This document shows, piece by piece, positions 10,759-22,166 of a stretch of DNA of 64,000 nt. Source of the stretch: Perognathus longimembris pacificus (Eukaryota; Chordata; Mammalia; Rodentia; Heteromyidae); the NCBI RefSeq assembly GCF_023159225.1, contig NC_063177.1, positions 14,346,673 to 14,410,672 of the forward strand. The letters run 5' to 3'. Below the pieces are notes generated by a model. The model worked only from the letters and a program-made list of their open reading frames with translations. It had not been told where the DNA came from and did not search any database. Both the position numbers and the translations under genes were made by a program. Every line of letters starts with the position of its first letter. Positions within the stretch are counted from its first letter, which is position 1.

Positions 10759-11379
10759 AGATAACCCCTCCTTTACCAATGTGTTGCCTGAGCAACGTAG
10801 TAAGACTCCCCATTCCATCTTGAAGGGAAAAAAAGCTCAGAGAAATGGAAAAAAGCCTGAGAAAAGCAGCAGATGAGTTATTTCCCCCTTCCTTGCATGT
10901 ATATGGAATGCCAAGTATATGGGTTAGACTTCGGGTTGCAACAGAGAAGTCACCCCTGTAGAAAGTACCACAATCCACAGGCACACAGAGGAGGAATCTG
11001 TGCTGGATTCTCAGCCAGTCTCCCCCGCCTGTCTGCTGTAGCCAGGGGAGGCTTCAGAGCAAGCATCCTCGTCCCTGTCAGAGCAGGGTGGCCTCACCTC
11101 GCCATCTGAGTCTGCTGAGAAATGCCGGCTTCTTGGAAGAGAACCAGCAAGTTATCAGCGATCACTGTCAGCTGAGCCGGCCCCAGGAGACTTCTGCCTT
11201 GAGAAGCCTTCTTGTCATCCTTAGTTGGGCGCAGGTAGGAGGGCAGAGGATTGGGGGACGAGGCGGGGGGCAGACGTGCAGTGCAGAAGCCCAGTAGAGG
11301 CAGTCCCTTCGGCCTGAATGGATGGGTGGATGCAGTGTATGTGTGCATGTATGGATGACTGTATGCATGTATGTCATGC

Positions 11380-11450
11380 TGGAGATGGAAACCAGGGCCT
11401 TCTGCAAACTAGGCAAGTGCTTTTCCACTGAGATGAACCCCAAGCCCTCT
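11380..11450 (-). mobile_element. ID-like fragment
   Basis: ggaaaccagggccttctgcaaactaggcaagtgcttttccactgag. Confidence 0.55.
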
Positions 11451-12811
11451 GGGTTTGTTTTGATTGGAGAGCAGAGAAAAAAAAAAGGAGGGGGGGCCTC
11501 TCTGGGGAGCAGAAATCTCTTCAAGGAATGTACGTGCTCAGGCTGTACCGCGACGTATTGTTCTAGAGCCACATTTCAGGCATCTGGCAGATCCCTCCTC
11601 CCTCCTGTGTTTTCTTTTTAACTCTAGACACCACCTCCCAGCAGTTACACATCTGTGTGGCCTTGAAGTTCCTCTCTATTTTCTCATAGGTCAAAAGGAG
11701 GTACTGTTTCCTGCCTCAGAGGTGGAGAGAGAGAGAGAGTCTCTGTGAGCTGAACACAGGGAAAGGATCTCCAGGTAGGCACCAGGCTGCCCCTTCTAGA
11801 AAAATATGAAGGGTATTTACTAAAGCCAAGTGTGTTTTGCTGAGGTTTTGTTCTTTTGTGTTTTTTCTTCTTTGTTTGTTTGTTTTTTGGTTTTTTTTTT
11901 TTTCCTTTTTGCAGTCCTCCACCCCAATCCCAGAAGGGCAGATGTGATACTGTTGGAGCCCGGGCCCCAGCCCTAAAATCGCTTCTTATGAAGGTCTTGA
12001 GAAGGTCAGACCTCAAGAGGTCTGGAAGGGACCAGAAATGGGGGAGCTGCGCAAGGAGGGGGCCAGAGGGAGCCAGTGGCTTCCTGAAAGGAAGGCCTGC
12101 AGAGCCTCTGACGGAGGACAAGGTGAGGAGGTCACAGCCCTGCCTAGCTTCAGCGGCCTTTGAGCACCAGAGAAGGAGTCTGTCCAGTGCCAGTGATGCT
12201 CCAGAAGTGGGCACAGACTAGACTGTCTGGCTCAGCCCATCTTCAATTACCAAGTGTCCAAGAAGGCCCAGAACACGATTCAGTGCTCACCTCGACAGCC
12301 ACCCCTCTCAGCTCCAGAAATAAAAACCTCCAGGACAGCTGATCGCCTGATTATAACACATCCTGCCTGGCTCTCCTGCCCTGCCCAGTCTCTGAGCTCT
12401 CCAGACCTGAGCCTAGCCCTCAGGAAATTGGCTGCAGAGGTTTCTTTTCAAATAGAGGGGTTAGAACTAAAACAGATTATTATTTTTTCCCCCAGCGGTG
12501 GTGAAAATAAAAGTGTTTGGCTACTAATAGCACATGCATTTTCTTTCTTTTGTTAAGAATAGGGGGAAAAAAGTATTACAAAGCAGTTCCCAGGTTTTTC
12601 ATCTTGCTGATATAAAAGCAAACTCAGCCCCTCTCCCCCCCTGCAATCCACACCCAGCATCTTCCACCTCCCAGAATTCCCAGGGGCTGAAGTCACTCTA
12701 TCTTTCTACATGGCACAGCCACAGTGAGAAAATACCGTTTCCAGTGAGAGTCCCACACCACAGACAAGGCCTCTCAGCCAATTCCTCCGATCCCAGTATA
12801 TAAAAACTCCT
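11451..12811. other. Unique DNA
   Basis: No repeat or exon recognised; a T-rich tract lies at 11855-11915. Confidence 0.4.
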
Positions 12812-13008
12812 CCCAGGCCAGGAGCCAGTGCTTGAGACCCAGGAGATTGAGTTTCCTAGCTAGCCTTGGAGAGAAAAGTCAGTGAGATTCCATCTCTAAA
12901 ATAACAAGCAAAAAGCTAGGCTGGAAACATAACTCAAGTGGAAGAGTGCCAGCCAGGCAAGCAAGCCAAGCAAGTATAAGGCTCTCAAATCCTAGTACCA
13001 GTAATAAA
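12812..13008 (+). mobile_element. B1-like head with alternative tail
   Basis: The right half reads gctaggctggaaacataactcaagtgg...ccaggcaagcaagcc, a tail also seen at 37300, unlike Geo. Confidence 0.7.
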
Positions 13009-13091
13009 TAAGCAAATAAGTGCTTAGTTTTCTGGCAATGTGTGTGTCTGGCTGTGTGTCTGTGTGTGTGCACATGTTTATACGTGTGTGA

Positions 13092-13172
13092 CAGCAGGAC
13101 CTAGGAATGAACCCTGGGCCTGGAGCTTGCAAGGCAAGCACTCTACCCCCAAGCCACATCCCCAGCCCAATT
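13092..13172 (-). mobile_element. ID-like SINE
   Basis: gaatgaaccctgggcctggagcttgcaaggcaagcactctaccc; preceded by a GT-rich tract (13037-13090). Confidence 0.75.
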
Positions 13173-13320
13173 TTAATGTCAGCTATTATATCATCCTGAC
13201 CATCCTCTCAGGGGGCAAGGCCCTGCTAACTCTCCTACCTCCAGCAGGAGCCTGCCACTTCCTCCAAGTTGTTGTGAAATCTTTTAAAAATGTTTATCCT
13301 TTGTTCTTTTCACTGAAAAC

Positions 13321-13726
13321 CTCTGGCTGGGTGCTGGTGGCTCCTGCCTGCAATCCTAGCTACTCAGAAGGCTGAGATCTGAGGATCGAGGTTCAAAGCC
13401 GGAAGAAATGAGATTCTTCAATTAAAAGAAAAGGAAATGGGGGCTGGGAATATGGCCTAGTAGCAAGAGTGTTTGCCTTGTATACATGAAGCCCTGGGTT
13501 CGATTCCCCAGCACCACATATATAGAAAATGGCCAGAAGTGGTGCTGTGGGCTCAAGTGGTAGAGTGCTAGCCTTGAGTAAAAAGAAGCCAGGGACAGTG
13601 CTCAGGCCCTGAGTCTAAGGCTTAGGACTGGCAAACAAACAAACAAAAAAGAAAAGAAAAGGAAATGGAGCTGTGGCTTGAGTGCTAGAGCACTAGCCTT
13701 GAGCAAAAAAGCCCCAGGGCAGGCAG

Positions 13727-13730
<4 letters not shown>
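13321..13730 (+). mobile_element. B1L-Geo SINE, split by IDL-Geo
   Basis: The head is 13321-13440 and the Geo half 13652-13730. The 7SL-like head has gtgctggtggctcctgcctg and tagctactcagaaggctgag. The tail grades into (AC)n. Confidence 0.9.
13441..13651 (+). mobile_element. IDL-Geo SINE nested in a B1L-Geo
   Basis: 17-bp duplication aaaagaaaaggaaatgg at 13424-13440 and 13652-13668, placed in the A-rich linker of the host SINE. Confidence 0.95.

Positions 13731-13771
<41 letters not shown>
13731..13771. repeat. (AC)n microsatellite from a Geo tail
   Basis: Begins directly after aggcaggtac, the degenerate 3' end of the host SINE. Confidence 0.95.
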
Positions 13772-13775
<4 letters not shown>

Positions 13776-13778
13776 AGT

Positions 13779-13876
13779 CAGATTTGTCTGCTTGGGCTGG
13801 CTTCAAACTGTGACCCTCAGATTTCAGCTTCCTGAGGAACTAGGATGATAGGCGTGAACCACCAACATTCAGCTAC
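13779..13876 (-). mobile_element. B1-like head fragment
   Basis: Antisense head: ttgtctgcttgggctggcttc... ctaggatgataggcgtgaaccacc. Confidence 0.75.
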
Positions 13877-13886
13877 TCAAAGCAAT

Positions 13887-14085
13887 TTTTTTTTGGCAGT
13901 CCTGGGGCTTGAACTCAGGGCCTGAGCACTGTTCCTGGCTTCTTTTTGCTCAAGGCTAGCACTCTGCCACTTGAACCACAGCACCACTTCTGGCTTTTTC
14001 TATATATGTGGTACTGAGGAATCGAACCCAGGGCTTCATGTATACGAGGCAAGCACTCTTGCCACTAGGCCATATTCCCAGAGCC
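13887..14085 (-). mobile_element. IDL-Geo SINE
   Basis: Full-length antisense copy. Flanks ctcaaagcaatttt and ctcaaagccatttt form a near-exact duplication. Confidence 0.93.
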
Positions 14086-14784
14086 TCAAAGCCATTTTAA
14101 ACCTAGCACCACCTTCTGAGCTTGGTTCTTACTACTGTGCTGGGAGCCTGGAGGGAGGCAGGGTGTGGATCTGTCCTTGTTTCCAACAAGCTGAGATTCA
14201 GGTAGGACAGGTGTATCCTGCGGCTGCTGGAGAATAATCACTCTGAATTTCTTGGCTTGAAACAACACAAACTTACTGTTTCTAGTCAGGTTGTGAACAG
14301 GCTGCTGCTTCTGAGGCTCTGAGGGTAAATCCCTGGTGCTGTCTTTCCCAGTGGCCATTGCCTGCCTTCCTCAGCTCGCCGTTCCTGCCACCTCTGGTTT
14401 CCATCAGCATATGTGCTTCTGTTCTGTGTCCTGTCAGCTCTCCTGTTGCTGCTTTCTGATGAAGAGGCCCTTCAGGGCTGCATTCAGGGCCCACCTGAAT
14501 AAAACCAAGAGCCCTCTCCCATCTCTGTCATTTAATCCTACCTGACACAGCCCTTTTGCAGACTAATGGCATGCTCATAGGTTCTGAGCCAGAATGAGCA
14601 TAGCTTTGGGGAGGAAGAAGGCAGAGGATAGCAGGGCCTGATGACAGTCCTTCCTAGCTTAGAAGATGCCAACCTGTGGGCCACATTATTTGTGTCTGTC
14701 TTCTACCTCCACAGCCATCACTCTTCCTGTACTATGCCATAGATGCAAAGATGGATGAAAAGGCAGCTCTTTCAAGGCAATGAT
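14086..14784. other. Unique DNA
   Basis: No gene or repeat recognised. Confidence 0.4.
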
Positions 14785-14910
14785 TTTATTTTCATTTATT
14801 TTCCATGTCAAGTTTTCACTAGATAGACCAGGCTAGCCTGGAACTCAAGATCCTCCAGCCTCAGCCTCCCGAGTGCTAGGATTACAGGCATGCATTAACA
14901 TGCCTGATCA
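14785..14910 (-). mobile_element. B1 monomer
   Basis: gaccaggctagcctggaactc...cagcctcccgagtgctaggattacaggcatgc, classic antisense B1. Confidence 0.88.
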
Positions 14911-15639
14911 AGGCTTAGAATTGCTTGGATGCTGGCTCTAAGCCAAGCTCTGTGCTCTGAGCTTTGTGGCATAAGCGTGTGGAGGCCCCGAGTGGCCCAT
15001 CTCAGGGTTCTGTCACCAGCTTGTTCAGAAGGGGGGGGCATGTCAGCAGAGCTTACCAGCACCCCTATACAATGCTAGAACCCTGAGGTCAGCATCTGGC
15101 ATCTCCAGGAGGAGCCAGGGCTGGTCATGGGGGCTGCAGCTTGTCATGAAGCAGGGAACTGGTAAGGTCAGGGCTGCGATCTGGTGGGCTTTGTGGACCT
15201 GTCCTCTCAGCTGGTCAGTGGAAGCTATAGCCCTTCTGCCCCTCCACCAGGCAGAGAACGCTGGCCCTGGACTGGGGGTGGGGGGAAATGTTGAGTGGGG
15301 GCAGGGAGAGGGGAATGGGGAAGGGAGGTAGGGAGGAGGCAGCAAGGAGCAAGAGGGTCACCATAGTAACAGGAGCCAGCTCTGCTCTGCGGCCTGAGTC
15401 TGAGCCGCTGCCAGGGGAGGAGATAAAAGGTTTTCTATCGATCCCTGTCGAGGGAAAGTCCTGGGTGATAAGCCGGCTGGAGGGCGGGCTAGTGGGTGTG
15501 CCCCTGTGTTCCGGGGTGTGGCATGTGGTACCCTGTGGGCTGAGGTCAAACTGTCAGGAGGTGAGTGCCCAGGTCAGTATGGGGCTACAAGTGCAGCCTC
15601 ATGTGCAATTGTATCTGCGACTGTGTTGAGCACTCCTTC
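14911..15639. other. Repeat-free DNA around the X-box
   Basis: G-rich from 15270 to 15350; holds the X-box and TATA-like site. No coding exon evident. Confidence 0.4.
15357..15370. promoter_or_regulatory. RFX X-box
   Basis: GTCACCATAGTAAC fits GTNRCC-N2-RGYAAC perfectly. About 50 bases on is a TATA-like agataaaagg (15422). The surrounding 14910-15640 is repeat-free. It may be an enhancer or a small promoter, but no transcript is evident. Confidence 0.4.
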
Positions 15640-15960
15640 ACCATACAGGGCCATGTCAGTATGCCTCAAGGTCAGGACCAAAGCAACAAAGTGCCTGTTC
15701 TCAGGGGGCTAGTATTCCAGTGGGCATTAGGCAAAGCAGACTAAACTGCTGATCAGCAGATACACAGGTGGGGAGATGCAGAAGGGACTAGGAACAGCCT
15801 ATCAGTTGTGTGAAGGGAGACGGTCTTTGAGCAGAGATACAAGGGCGGTAAGGGGTGAATTCATGAAGAGCCAGGGAAGAGATCAGCAAGTGCAAAGGTC
15901 CTGAGGCAAGGGGTTCCTAAGGAGTGGCAAGGAGATCTGTGGTTCTGAGAAGGAAGGAGA
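15640..15960 (+). mobile_element. Ancient mammalian repeat fragment
   Basis: Same family as 7600: gtctttgagcagagataca...agcaagtgcaaaggtcctgaggc. Confidence 0.5.
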
Positions 15961-16239
15961 GAAAAACTGAAAGGGTCAGGAAGGACTGGGGTGGTTTGAG
16001 AGCCTCTGGCGTTCAATGAGTGAGGGGAAGATGAGAGGAGGGATAGGATCCCTTTACCTGTTACTGCTGTGAGGACAGACCTGGGACAGGATGGGAGTGG
16101 GGAGGTAGGCAAGGAAACTGCTGCTATGAGTACGAGAGTTCTGGCCAGGGTGAGGGCTGGGAGTCTAAATATATTTGGAGGGGAGAACCCATGGTTTTTC
16201 CTTGGCCTAGGGTGAGGAGAGAAGGCATTTGATTCCTGG

Positions 16240-16340
16240 GTAGCTCACAAACGTAATCCCGGCATTCGAGAAGTTGAGCAGGATGCTCAGATCTCAGCAT
16301 CCTGAGGAGGATTACAGTGTGAGCCACCAGTGCCTGGCTT
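16240..16340 (-). mobile_element. B1-like fragments in both orientations
   Basis: A short sense piece at 16240-16283 abuts an antisense head piece at 16285-16340. Confidence 0.5.
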
Positions 16341-16913
16341 GGCAATATGTTTTTGCCAGGTGAGAATCCATGTGTTTGGGTGTTGGTGGGATCCAGAGGC
16401 TTGCATGCCTGGTGTTGTCAGCCCCTGTGGGCATCCCTGTGAGTCCTCATTTTGGAGCCTTTTCCAACCAGTCTTTCTGGACTCTGCCAGCTGAGTCCTG
16501 TGGCCACACTAAAGTCCTGCCTCCCTCATCCCTGCCTCCTTCATCCCAGCCGCCCTTACCCCTGCCACCCCCAGAGAGCCTGGATGGAGAGGGATCATGG
16601 AGGCTGGGTCCCGGACAGCGGGGAGCCCCATTGGTGGTATGAATCAAGACCATTGGTTGTCACTGTCCCTGTTAGCCGCCTGTCCTGTTTTGGGGGCAGA
16701 CATTGCCATGTCTTTCCTGGGACCCCTGAGTGGAGGCATCTGACAGGAAAGAGACCACCCCCACCTCTTTCCAAAAGCCAGAAGAAATCCCCACAGCTCC
16801 ATCTACCTCTCAGAATCCATCCACCTGCCCCAACTGTCCCGACTCCCATTCATCCTCCAAGACAAACTCACACCAAGGCCCCAAGATCAGCGATACATGA
16901 GCCAAGGTACTAC
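16341..16913. other. Unique DNA
   Basis: Nothing recognised. Confidence 0.4.
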
Positions 16914-17000
16914 TGCTATGTGACCTCGAGCAAGTCACTCCATCTCTCTGAGTAAACATTTCCCCCCTCTGTAACCTGGAAGTGACAACAGCTACTCAGG
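16914..17000 (+). mobile_element. MIR fragment
   Basis: ctatgtgacctcgagcaagtcactccatctctctgag is MIR core. Confidence 0.65.
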
Positions 17001-17293
17001 GGTTGTCTGGAGATGGGCCGCACAGGTCTTGGCAGTCCTCTTGGAGAGCTGCAGTTTCCTGATGTGCCAGGGAAGGCTGGGGGAAGGCAGGACGAAGTGG
17101 AATCTATGGAGACCCCACGAAGGCCTGGGGCACAGCTCTGAACCCCTTCCTGTCTTGTGCTGCCCCCCACCCCCCTGGGAGCCCTTCCCAGGCTCACAAG
17201 GCCCGGGTGTTGGGGTGATGGGGTGTCTGAGGTCTATCACTGTCCTCCTTGGTCACCTGGCTGGTCACAGCCAGAATAAACCATGGGGCTGCT

Positions 17294-17313
17294 GGGGGGG
17301 GGGGGGGGGGGGG
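17294..17313. repeat. G20 homopolymer
   Basis: Twenty consecutive G; length is prone to assembly error. Confidence 0.9.
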
Positions 17314-17493
17314 CTCAACCCTGATGTCATGTGACCCGTTGCCACAGGCTGATCTGAGATTGTCCCCTGGGTCACAAAGAGGGTCTCTGCAGATGTGATT
17401 ATGTTAAGGATGTTGAGGTGGGGAGAATGTTCCAAGTTATCTGGAGGCTCCCTAAATGCCTTCGGAAGTATTGTGATAAGAGGCAGGCAGATC

Positions 17494-17808
17494 TAGGCAT
17501 GGCAGCTCACACCTGTAACCCTAGCTACTCAGGAAGTGGAGACGAAAGGCATTGCAGTTTGAGGCCAGCCCAGGCAAAATAGTCTCAAGACTCCATCTCA
17601 ACCAATAGCTGGGTAAGGGGTTATGCACCTGTTATCCCAGCTAGGCAAGAAGGGTAAATGGGAGAATCAAGGCTCAGACTAGCCCAAGCAGAAATGTAAG
17701 ACCCTATTTGAGAAATAACTAAAACAAATAAAGAGAGTGACTCAGGTGGTAGAACACCTGTTTAGCAAGCACAGAGCCCTGAGTTCAAACCCCAGTACTG
17801 CCAAAAGT
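17494..17808 (+). mobile_element. Composite SINE: two B1-like units plus ID-like tail
   Basis: The first head is at 17494-17605, the second, shorter head at 17606-17720, then tgactcaggtggtagaacacctg...gagttcaaaccccagtac. This is a three-part arrangement. Confidence 0.7.
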
Positions 17809-17818
17809 AAAAAGGCAG

Positions 17819-17925
17819 CACCAGGCATGGTAGTACAGGCTGCCATCCCAGCATTTGGGAAGTAGAGATGGGGATTGGGAGTTCTAGACCAGCCTGGGCT
17901 ACATAGAGAGACCCCATCTTTTTTT
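17819..17925 (+). mobile_element. B1-like monomer
   Basis: ccaggcatggtagtacaggc...tagaccagcctgggctacatagagagacccc is a plain 7SL-derived monomer without the Geo half. Confidence 0.85.
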
Positions 17926-18125
17926 TTTTTTTCTCCAGTCCTGGGCCTTAGACTCAGGGCCTGAGCACTGTCCCTGGCTTTTTTTTTTGCTCAAGGCTAA
18001 CACTGCCACTTGAGCCACAGCACCACTTCTGGCTGTTTTCTATATATGTGGTGCTGGAGAATCAAACCCAGAGCTTCATGTATACAAGGCAAGCACTCTT
18101 GCCACTAGGCCATATTTCCAGCCCC
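17926..18125 (-). mobile_element. IDL-Geo SINE
   Basis: Antisense copy with its T-run at 17920-17932, joined to the end of a B1 monomer. Confidence 0.92.
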
Positions 18126-18425
18126 TGAGCTTTCTTAAAGGAAAGCAGAAAGAGACAGGCAGGGAGGGACTGGGATGTGGTGGAAGGGGGTTGGGGGGGC
18201 TGGGCCTGCTCAGAGCCAAGGCATGTGTTCACCAAGGAACCATGGGACACAGCCGTTCCCCCAGGGTATCCAGGCCTGGGGACCCTCCCTTGAGCCTCTG
18301 ATTTCACATGATGATGCCAATCTCATTTCTGGTCTCCAGCACTGCGGGAGAACAAATTTCCCCTGTCACCAGACACCAAATGTGTGGTAATTCGTTCTGG
18401 CAGCTGCGGGTTACTCAGAACACAG

Positions 18426-19231
18426 AGCACCTGCCTGTACCTAGGCATTTCTCCTTTACTGTGTGCCACCCTCCCAGAGCTGGGGTGCCAGTGGGTGGGG
18501 CATTCGCTCCTGTAGGTCAGTGGGGGGGGGGCGGCTGGAGAAGGGCGTGACTGGGCAGGTGCTGGGGGAGGGAGGGAGGGGGTGAGGCCTGGGAGCTCTG
18601 GGGGAGCTGGTCCTGTGTCTGTATCCGTGGGCGTGGGATACAGATAAGCAGGTACAGGCACACCTGGTACAGACTCAGCAGGAAACCCAGGTGTGCCAGC
18701 CACAACCAGCTTCTTTATTTTCTTTAAATGAACTTGTAGCCACTCTCATCAAGCTCCCATATTTCCACTGGCTGTTGAGAGAAATCCAAACCTCAGGCAT
18801 TGTTTCAGTTTATGATTACTTTTGTCACCTTGAGCCATTCAAAGGTCCTGGGGTTGCTCAGGACTAGCGAACAGGAGAGGTGACCTCCCCTTACAGACAG
18901 GGAAGAGACCTGCAGAACTCCCTTGGGAAGGTATTGCGATAGGCTGGGTTGCCTGCTTGGAACTGGAGTGTGGAGGAGGAAGGGGGGTGGGGAGCAAAAG
19001 TAGGATTAATATCAAGTAATTAGGAACCCTAGCACTCTGCCCTGCCGTATGACTGTCACATGGGGACGTTTACATTCCAATGCACTAAAGTGGATGAAAA
19101 CTGAAAAAATTCAGTCACACTTCCCGGATCCAGGAGGCACAGGCAGCTACAGCGGAGGGGGTAGGGGGTGTCACAGAAAGTTCTGTGGTCTCACAGCCTG
19201 GGTAGTGTCCTATCCTATATTGATAGGGGTG

Positions 19232-19233
<2 letters not shown>
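18426..19233. other. Unique DNA
   Basis: G-rich 18520-18610; no gene evident. Confidence 0.4.

Positions 19234-19321
<88 letters not shown>
19234..19321. repeat. (GT)n then (GA)n microsatellite
   Basis: GT to 19282, GA to 19321. Confidence 0.97.
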
Positions 19322-19324
<3 letters not shown>

Positions 19325-19564
19325 GCAACTCAGAGTAGTTTTAAGACCCTCTGGTCTAGCCTCCTGCCTCCTGACACTGGATCCTTTCCACTGTGTTGAT
19401 AGTCTTCCCTTGAATGCCGCTCAGGAGGGAGGCCTCACCACCTACTGACTGCTCCTGCAGAGAGGGAAAATAGTAGATGAGACAAAGGGAAGACCCAAGC
19501 AACCCCAGATGAGTCTTCTTGGTTTAGATGCAGGGTGGGCAGTACAGGGAGGGCCTTTCATGGT

Positions 19565-19740
19565 CAAGTAGACCTGGGCTCAAATTTAGCCTGGCTGGGA
19601 ATTTGCTTTGTGACCCTGAGCAGGGCTGCCTTCACAAAGCCTCAGTTTTACCATCTGGAAAATAGGTTTTCTGGCCGTACTCATCTGGCGAGGACATCAT
19701 AAGGGTAAAGTGGGGAGACATGGATGAGATCTCAGTACAC
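19565..19740 (+). mobile_element. MIR fragment
   Basis: agacctgggctcaaattt...tttgtgaccctgagcagg...cctcagttttaccatctgg follows MIR order. Confidence 0.7.
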
Positions 19741-19792
19741 ACAAGACCCCAGCCCTCCTGTAAATGGTGGAAGCAGAAGTTCCAGACATCAC

Positions 19793-19955
19793 AGCTGCTG
19801 GCCAGGACAGGAAAGTCCGTGGGATTCTTATCTCCAATGAGCCACCAAAAAGAAACCAGAAATGGAACAGTGGCTCAAATGGAACAGCACCAGCCTTGAG
19901 TGGAAAAAGCTAAGTGAGAGCACAAGGTCCTGAGTTCAAGCCTCAGGACTGGCAC
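19793..19955 (+). mobile_element. B1L-Geo SINE, 5' truncated
   Basis: Starts in mid-head and keeps the whole Geo half. Confidence 0.85.
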
Positions 19956-20539
19956 AGGCACACATGCATGCATGTGTGCACACGCACCCCCCCCCCCAAA
20001 GAAGTTCCACACACCACTCAGAAGGGTTGGGGGCCACTGTGGGGGGCCACTCCACCACACACAGCTGGCTCCCATCCTTCCCTCTGACTTTCTGTGCTCA
20101 TAGTCAGGATGTGGGAGCTGTCTGTTGTCATGACAACACAGGCTTGTGGGGACCCTGGGTCCATCAGTCACCCAGCCAGGGCCACTGCCTTGGGGGCTGT
20201 GTTTGCCATGGCTGTGTGAGCAGAATTTCCAGGTGTGCTAGGTCACACCTGTGTGTGAACAGGATTTCCAGTTATGCCAAGGTTGTGCCGGTGGCGCCGG
20301 TGTGTGAATGGGATTCCTGCCCATGCACAGCTGGTCGGCCTGTGCTGGAGGCATCAATCTGTGGCTGTGGTGTGTGGTCTGCATGTTGGTGGGGTTGTGT
20401 GAGGCTAGCGCAGGGGCAGGGTGGGGAGAGGGCTGCCTGGAGATGGATGCGTGGTCTGGGTGGGCTCCTTCCTGTTTCCTCCTCTGTCATCACAGTGCTG
20501 ATGGACGATCACACATGACACTTCATTTCATCTTCTGAT
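19956..20539. other. Unique DNA
   Basis: C-run at 19987-19997; a short internal GT-rich repetition (20210-20330) of ggatttccag/tgtgtgaa blocks; no gene evident. Confidence 0.4.
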
Positions 20540-20700
20540 GAGTCCAGCAGTTATTTGCTTACCACACATTTGTTGAGGTCTGCCCGTGTGCCAGGCTTTG
20601 GGGTTCCGCCACCAACACAACATAGCTCGTTCCTCAGGGATCTTGAACTGGGCGGGAGACAGATGATACACAAGTCAGTAAGTCAAACCAAGAGACGCTG
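20540..20700 (+). mobile_element. Ancient mammalian repeat fragment
   Basis: catttgttgaggtctgcccgtgtgccaggctttggggttc... gggagacagatgatacacaagt. Confidence 0.45.
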
Positions 20701-20743
20701 GGTGGTTGCTGTGAGAAAGAACCAGGAAAGGAGGGCAGAGGGG

Positions 20744-20812
20744 CTGGGGTGTAGCTCAAGAGTAAATGCTTGCCTAGCTTGTGCAAAGCCTCCAGTTCCA
20801 TCCCCGAAACCA
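20744..20812 (+). mobile_element. ID-like SINE
   Basis: ggggctggggtgtagctcaagagtaaatgcttgcc; tail GA-rich. Confidence 0.75.
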
Positions 20813-20829
20813 TCTAAAAAAGAGAGAGA

Positions 20830-21040
20830 AGTTTGGTGCCACTGGCTCTAGCTACTCTGGAGGCTGAGAGCTGAGGATCAAGATTTGAAAGCCAGCCCAG
20901 GCAGGAAAGTCCTTGAGACTCTTATCTCCCAGCAAAAAAGTCAGAAGTGGATCTGTGGCTCAAGTGGTAGAGTGCATGCCTTGACTGAAAAAATTAAGGG
21001 AAAATGTCCAGGCCCTGAGTTCAAGTTCCAGGACTAGCAC
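20830..21040 (+). mobile_element. B1L-Geo SINE
   Basis: Nearly full length. Confidence 0.9.
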
Positions 21041-21073
21041 TCATTTTTTTTTAAAGGAGAGAGAGAGAGACGC

Positions 21074-21290
21074 TTGACTGGCTGCTGGCTCACACCTGTA
21101 ATCCTAGATACTCCAGAGGATCTGAGGATTTTGGCTGGAAGTCAGCCAGGGCAGGAAATTCATGAGACTCTTATCTCCAATTAACTAGCAGAAAGTTAGA
21201 AGGGGAGCTATGGTTCAGATGATAGAACAGCAGCCTGAGTGAAAATGTTAAGGGATAGTGCCCAAGCCCTGAGTACCAGCACCAGATAAG
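21074..21290 (+). mobile_element. B1L-Geo SINE
   Basis: Second direct copy, preceded by a short (GA)n. Confidence 0.9.
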
Positions 21291-21299
21291 AGAAAGGGA

Positions 21300-21480
21300 G
21301 AGAGGGAGGCATAGAATATGGTATGGACGTTGAAAAGGAGGTGCATGTGGTCAGGGTAGTCAGATATGGAGAGAGCCTGGACGAAGAAGAGACAGTCATG
21401 GGCAAGAGCACTTTAAGCAGAGAAGACAGCAAGTGCAAAGGCTGGGGGACAGGCCTGGATGCATGGCATAGTGGAGAGGC
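21300..21480 (+). mobile_element. Ancient mammalian repeat fragment
   Basis: gcagagaagacagcaagtgcaaaggctggggg shares the 7600/15640 signature. Confidence 0.45.
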
Positions 21481-21944
21481 CATGGGCTAGAGGAAGTTTG
21501 CCTCCAGCATCTGGATGATGGAGCTAGGCCTCAAGACCAGATTTTCTGGGTCTGGATTCAGGGAGATGGAAGGAAGAGCCTTCAGAATGGGAGTGACAGC
21601 TTGAGTCTGGTTTCATTCAGCTGTCACCAGGCTCTTACCTACTGAGTGCAAGGCTCTCAAATGGGCTCAGGGTGCACAAAGATGGGCGAGCTGAAAGCCC
21701 TACCATGAGCTCATGTGGGAACAGGTGTGAGAACTATGATGTTCCTACCTCCCCCCGCCCCCATACCCAAGAGTTGAGATGAAAGACATGTACCTGGCCA
21801 ATCTAACTAAACTATTGTATACATACAGGTAGAATTAAATGGTGTAATCTTTCTGATCAACTGGCAATATGAAAAATAAACAGCAGAAAGCTGAAGAATT
21901 AAAAAAAAAAGAAAGACATGTACCACTACACCCACCTTTGATTC
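21481..21944. other. Mostly unique DNA
   Basis: 21600-21740 may be a decayed piece of the same ancient repeat; nothing else recognised. Confidence 0.35.
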
Positions 21945-21978
21945 GTGTGTGTGTGTGTGTGTGTATGTGTGTGTGTGT
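21945..21978. repeat. (GT)n microsatellite
   Basis: Abuts the 3' end of the next antisense SINE. Confidence 0.95.
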
Positions 21979-22166
21979 TCCTAAGCTTTTGTGCTCAAGG
22001 CTAGCACTCTTCCAGTTGAGTCACATCTCTGCTTCTGGCTTTTTAGTGGTTCACTGGAGATTAGAATCTCTTGGGTGTGTCTGTCTAAGCTGGCTTGGAA
22101 CTGTGATCCTCAGACTGCAGCCTCCTGGGTAGCTAGGATTACGAGTGTGAGCCACCAGCTCCTGGC
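21979..22166 (-). mobile_element. B1L-Geo SINE
   Basis: The distal Geo end has been converted to (GT)n. Confidence 0.9.

Larger units (their letters stand above)
17335..18425 (+). mobile_element. Ancient LTR-like element split by a SINE cluster
   Basis: The left part (17335-17490) has gagggtctctgcagatgtgattatgttaagg-type sequence. The right end (about 18300-18425) has ctccagcactgcgggagaacaaatttc and gtggtaattcgttctggcagct. These are the two ends of one old mammalian repeat (MaLR/LTR-like; family not certain), separated by about 630 bases of SINEs and 170 bases of G-rich DNA. Confidence 0.5.

Noticed and set aside
13441..13520. ID halves of SINEs as tRNA-Ala genes
   Set aside because: A and B boxes are present, but the cloverleaf is not kept and each is followed by Geo and an A-tail with target duplications, so they are SINEs.
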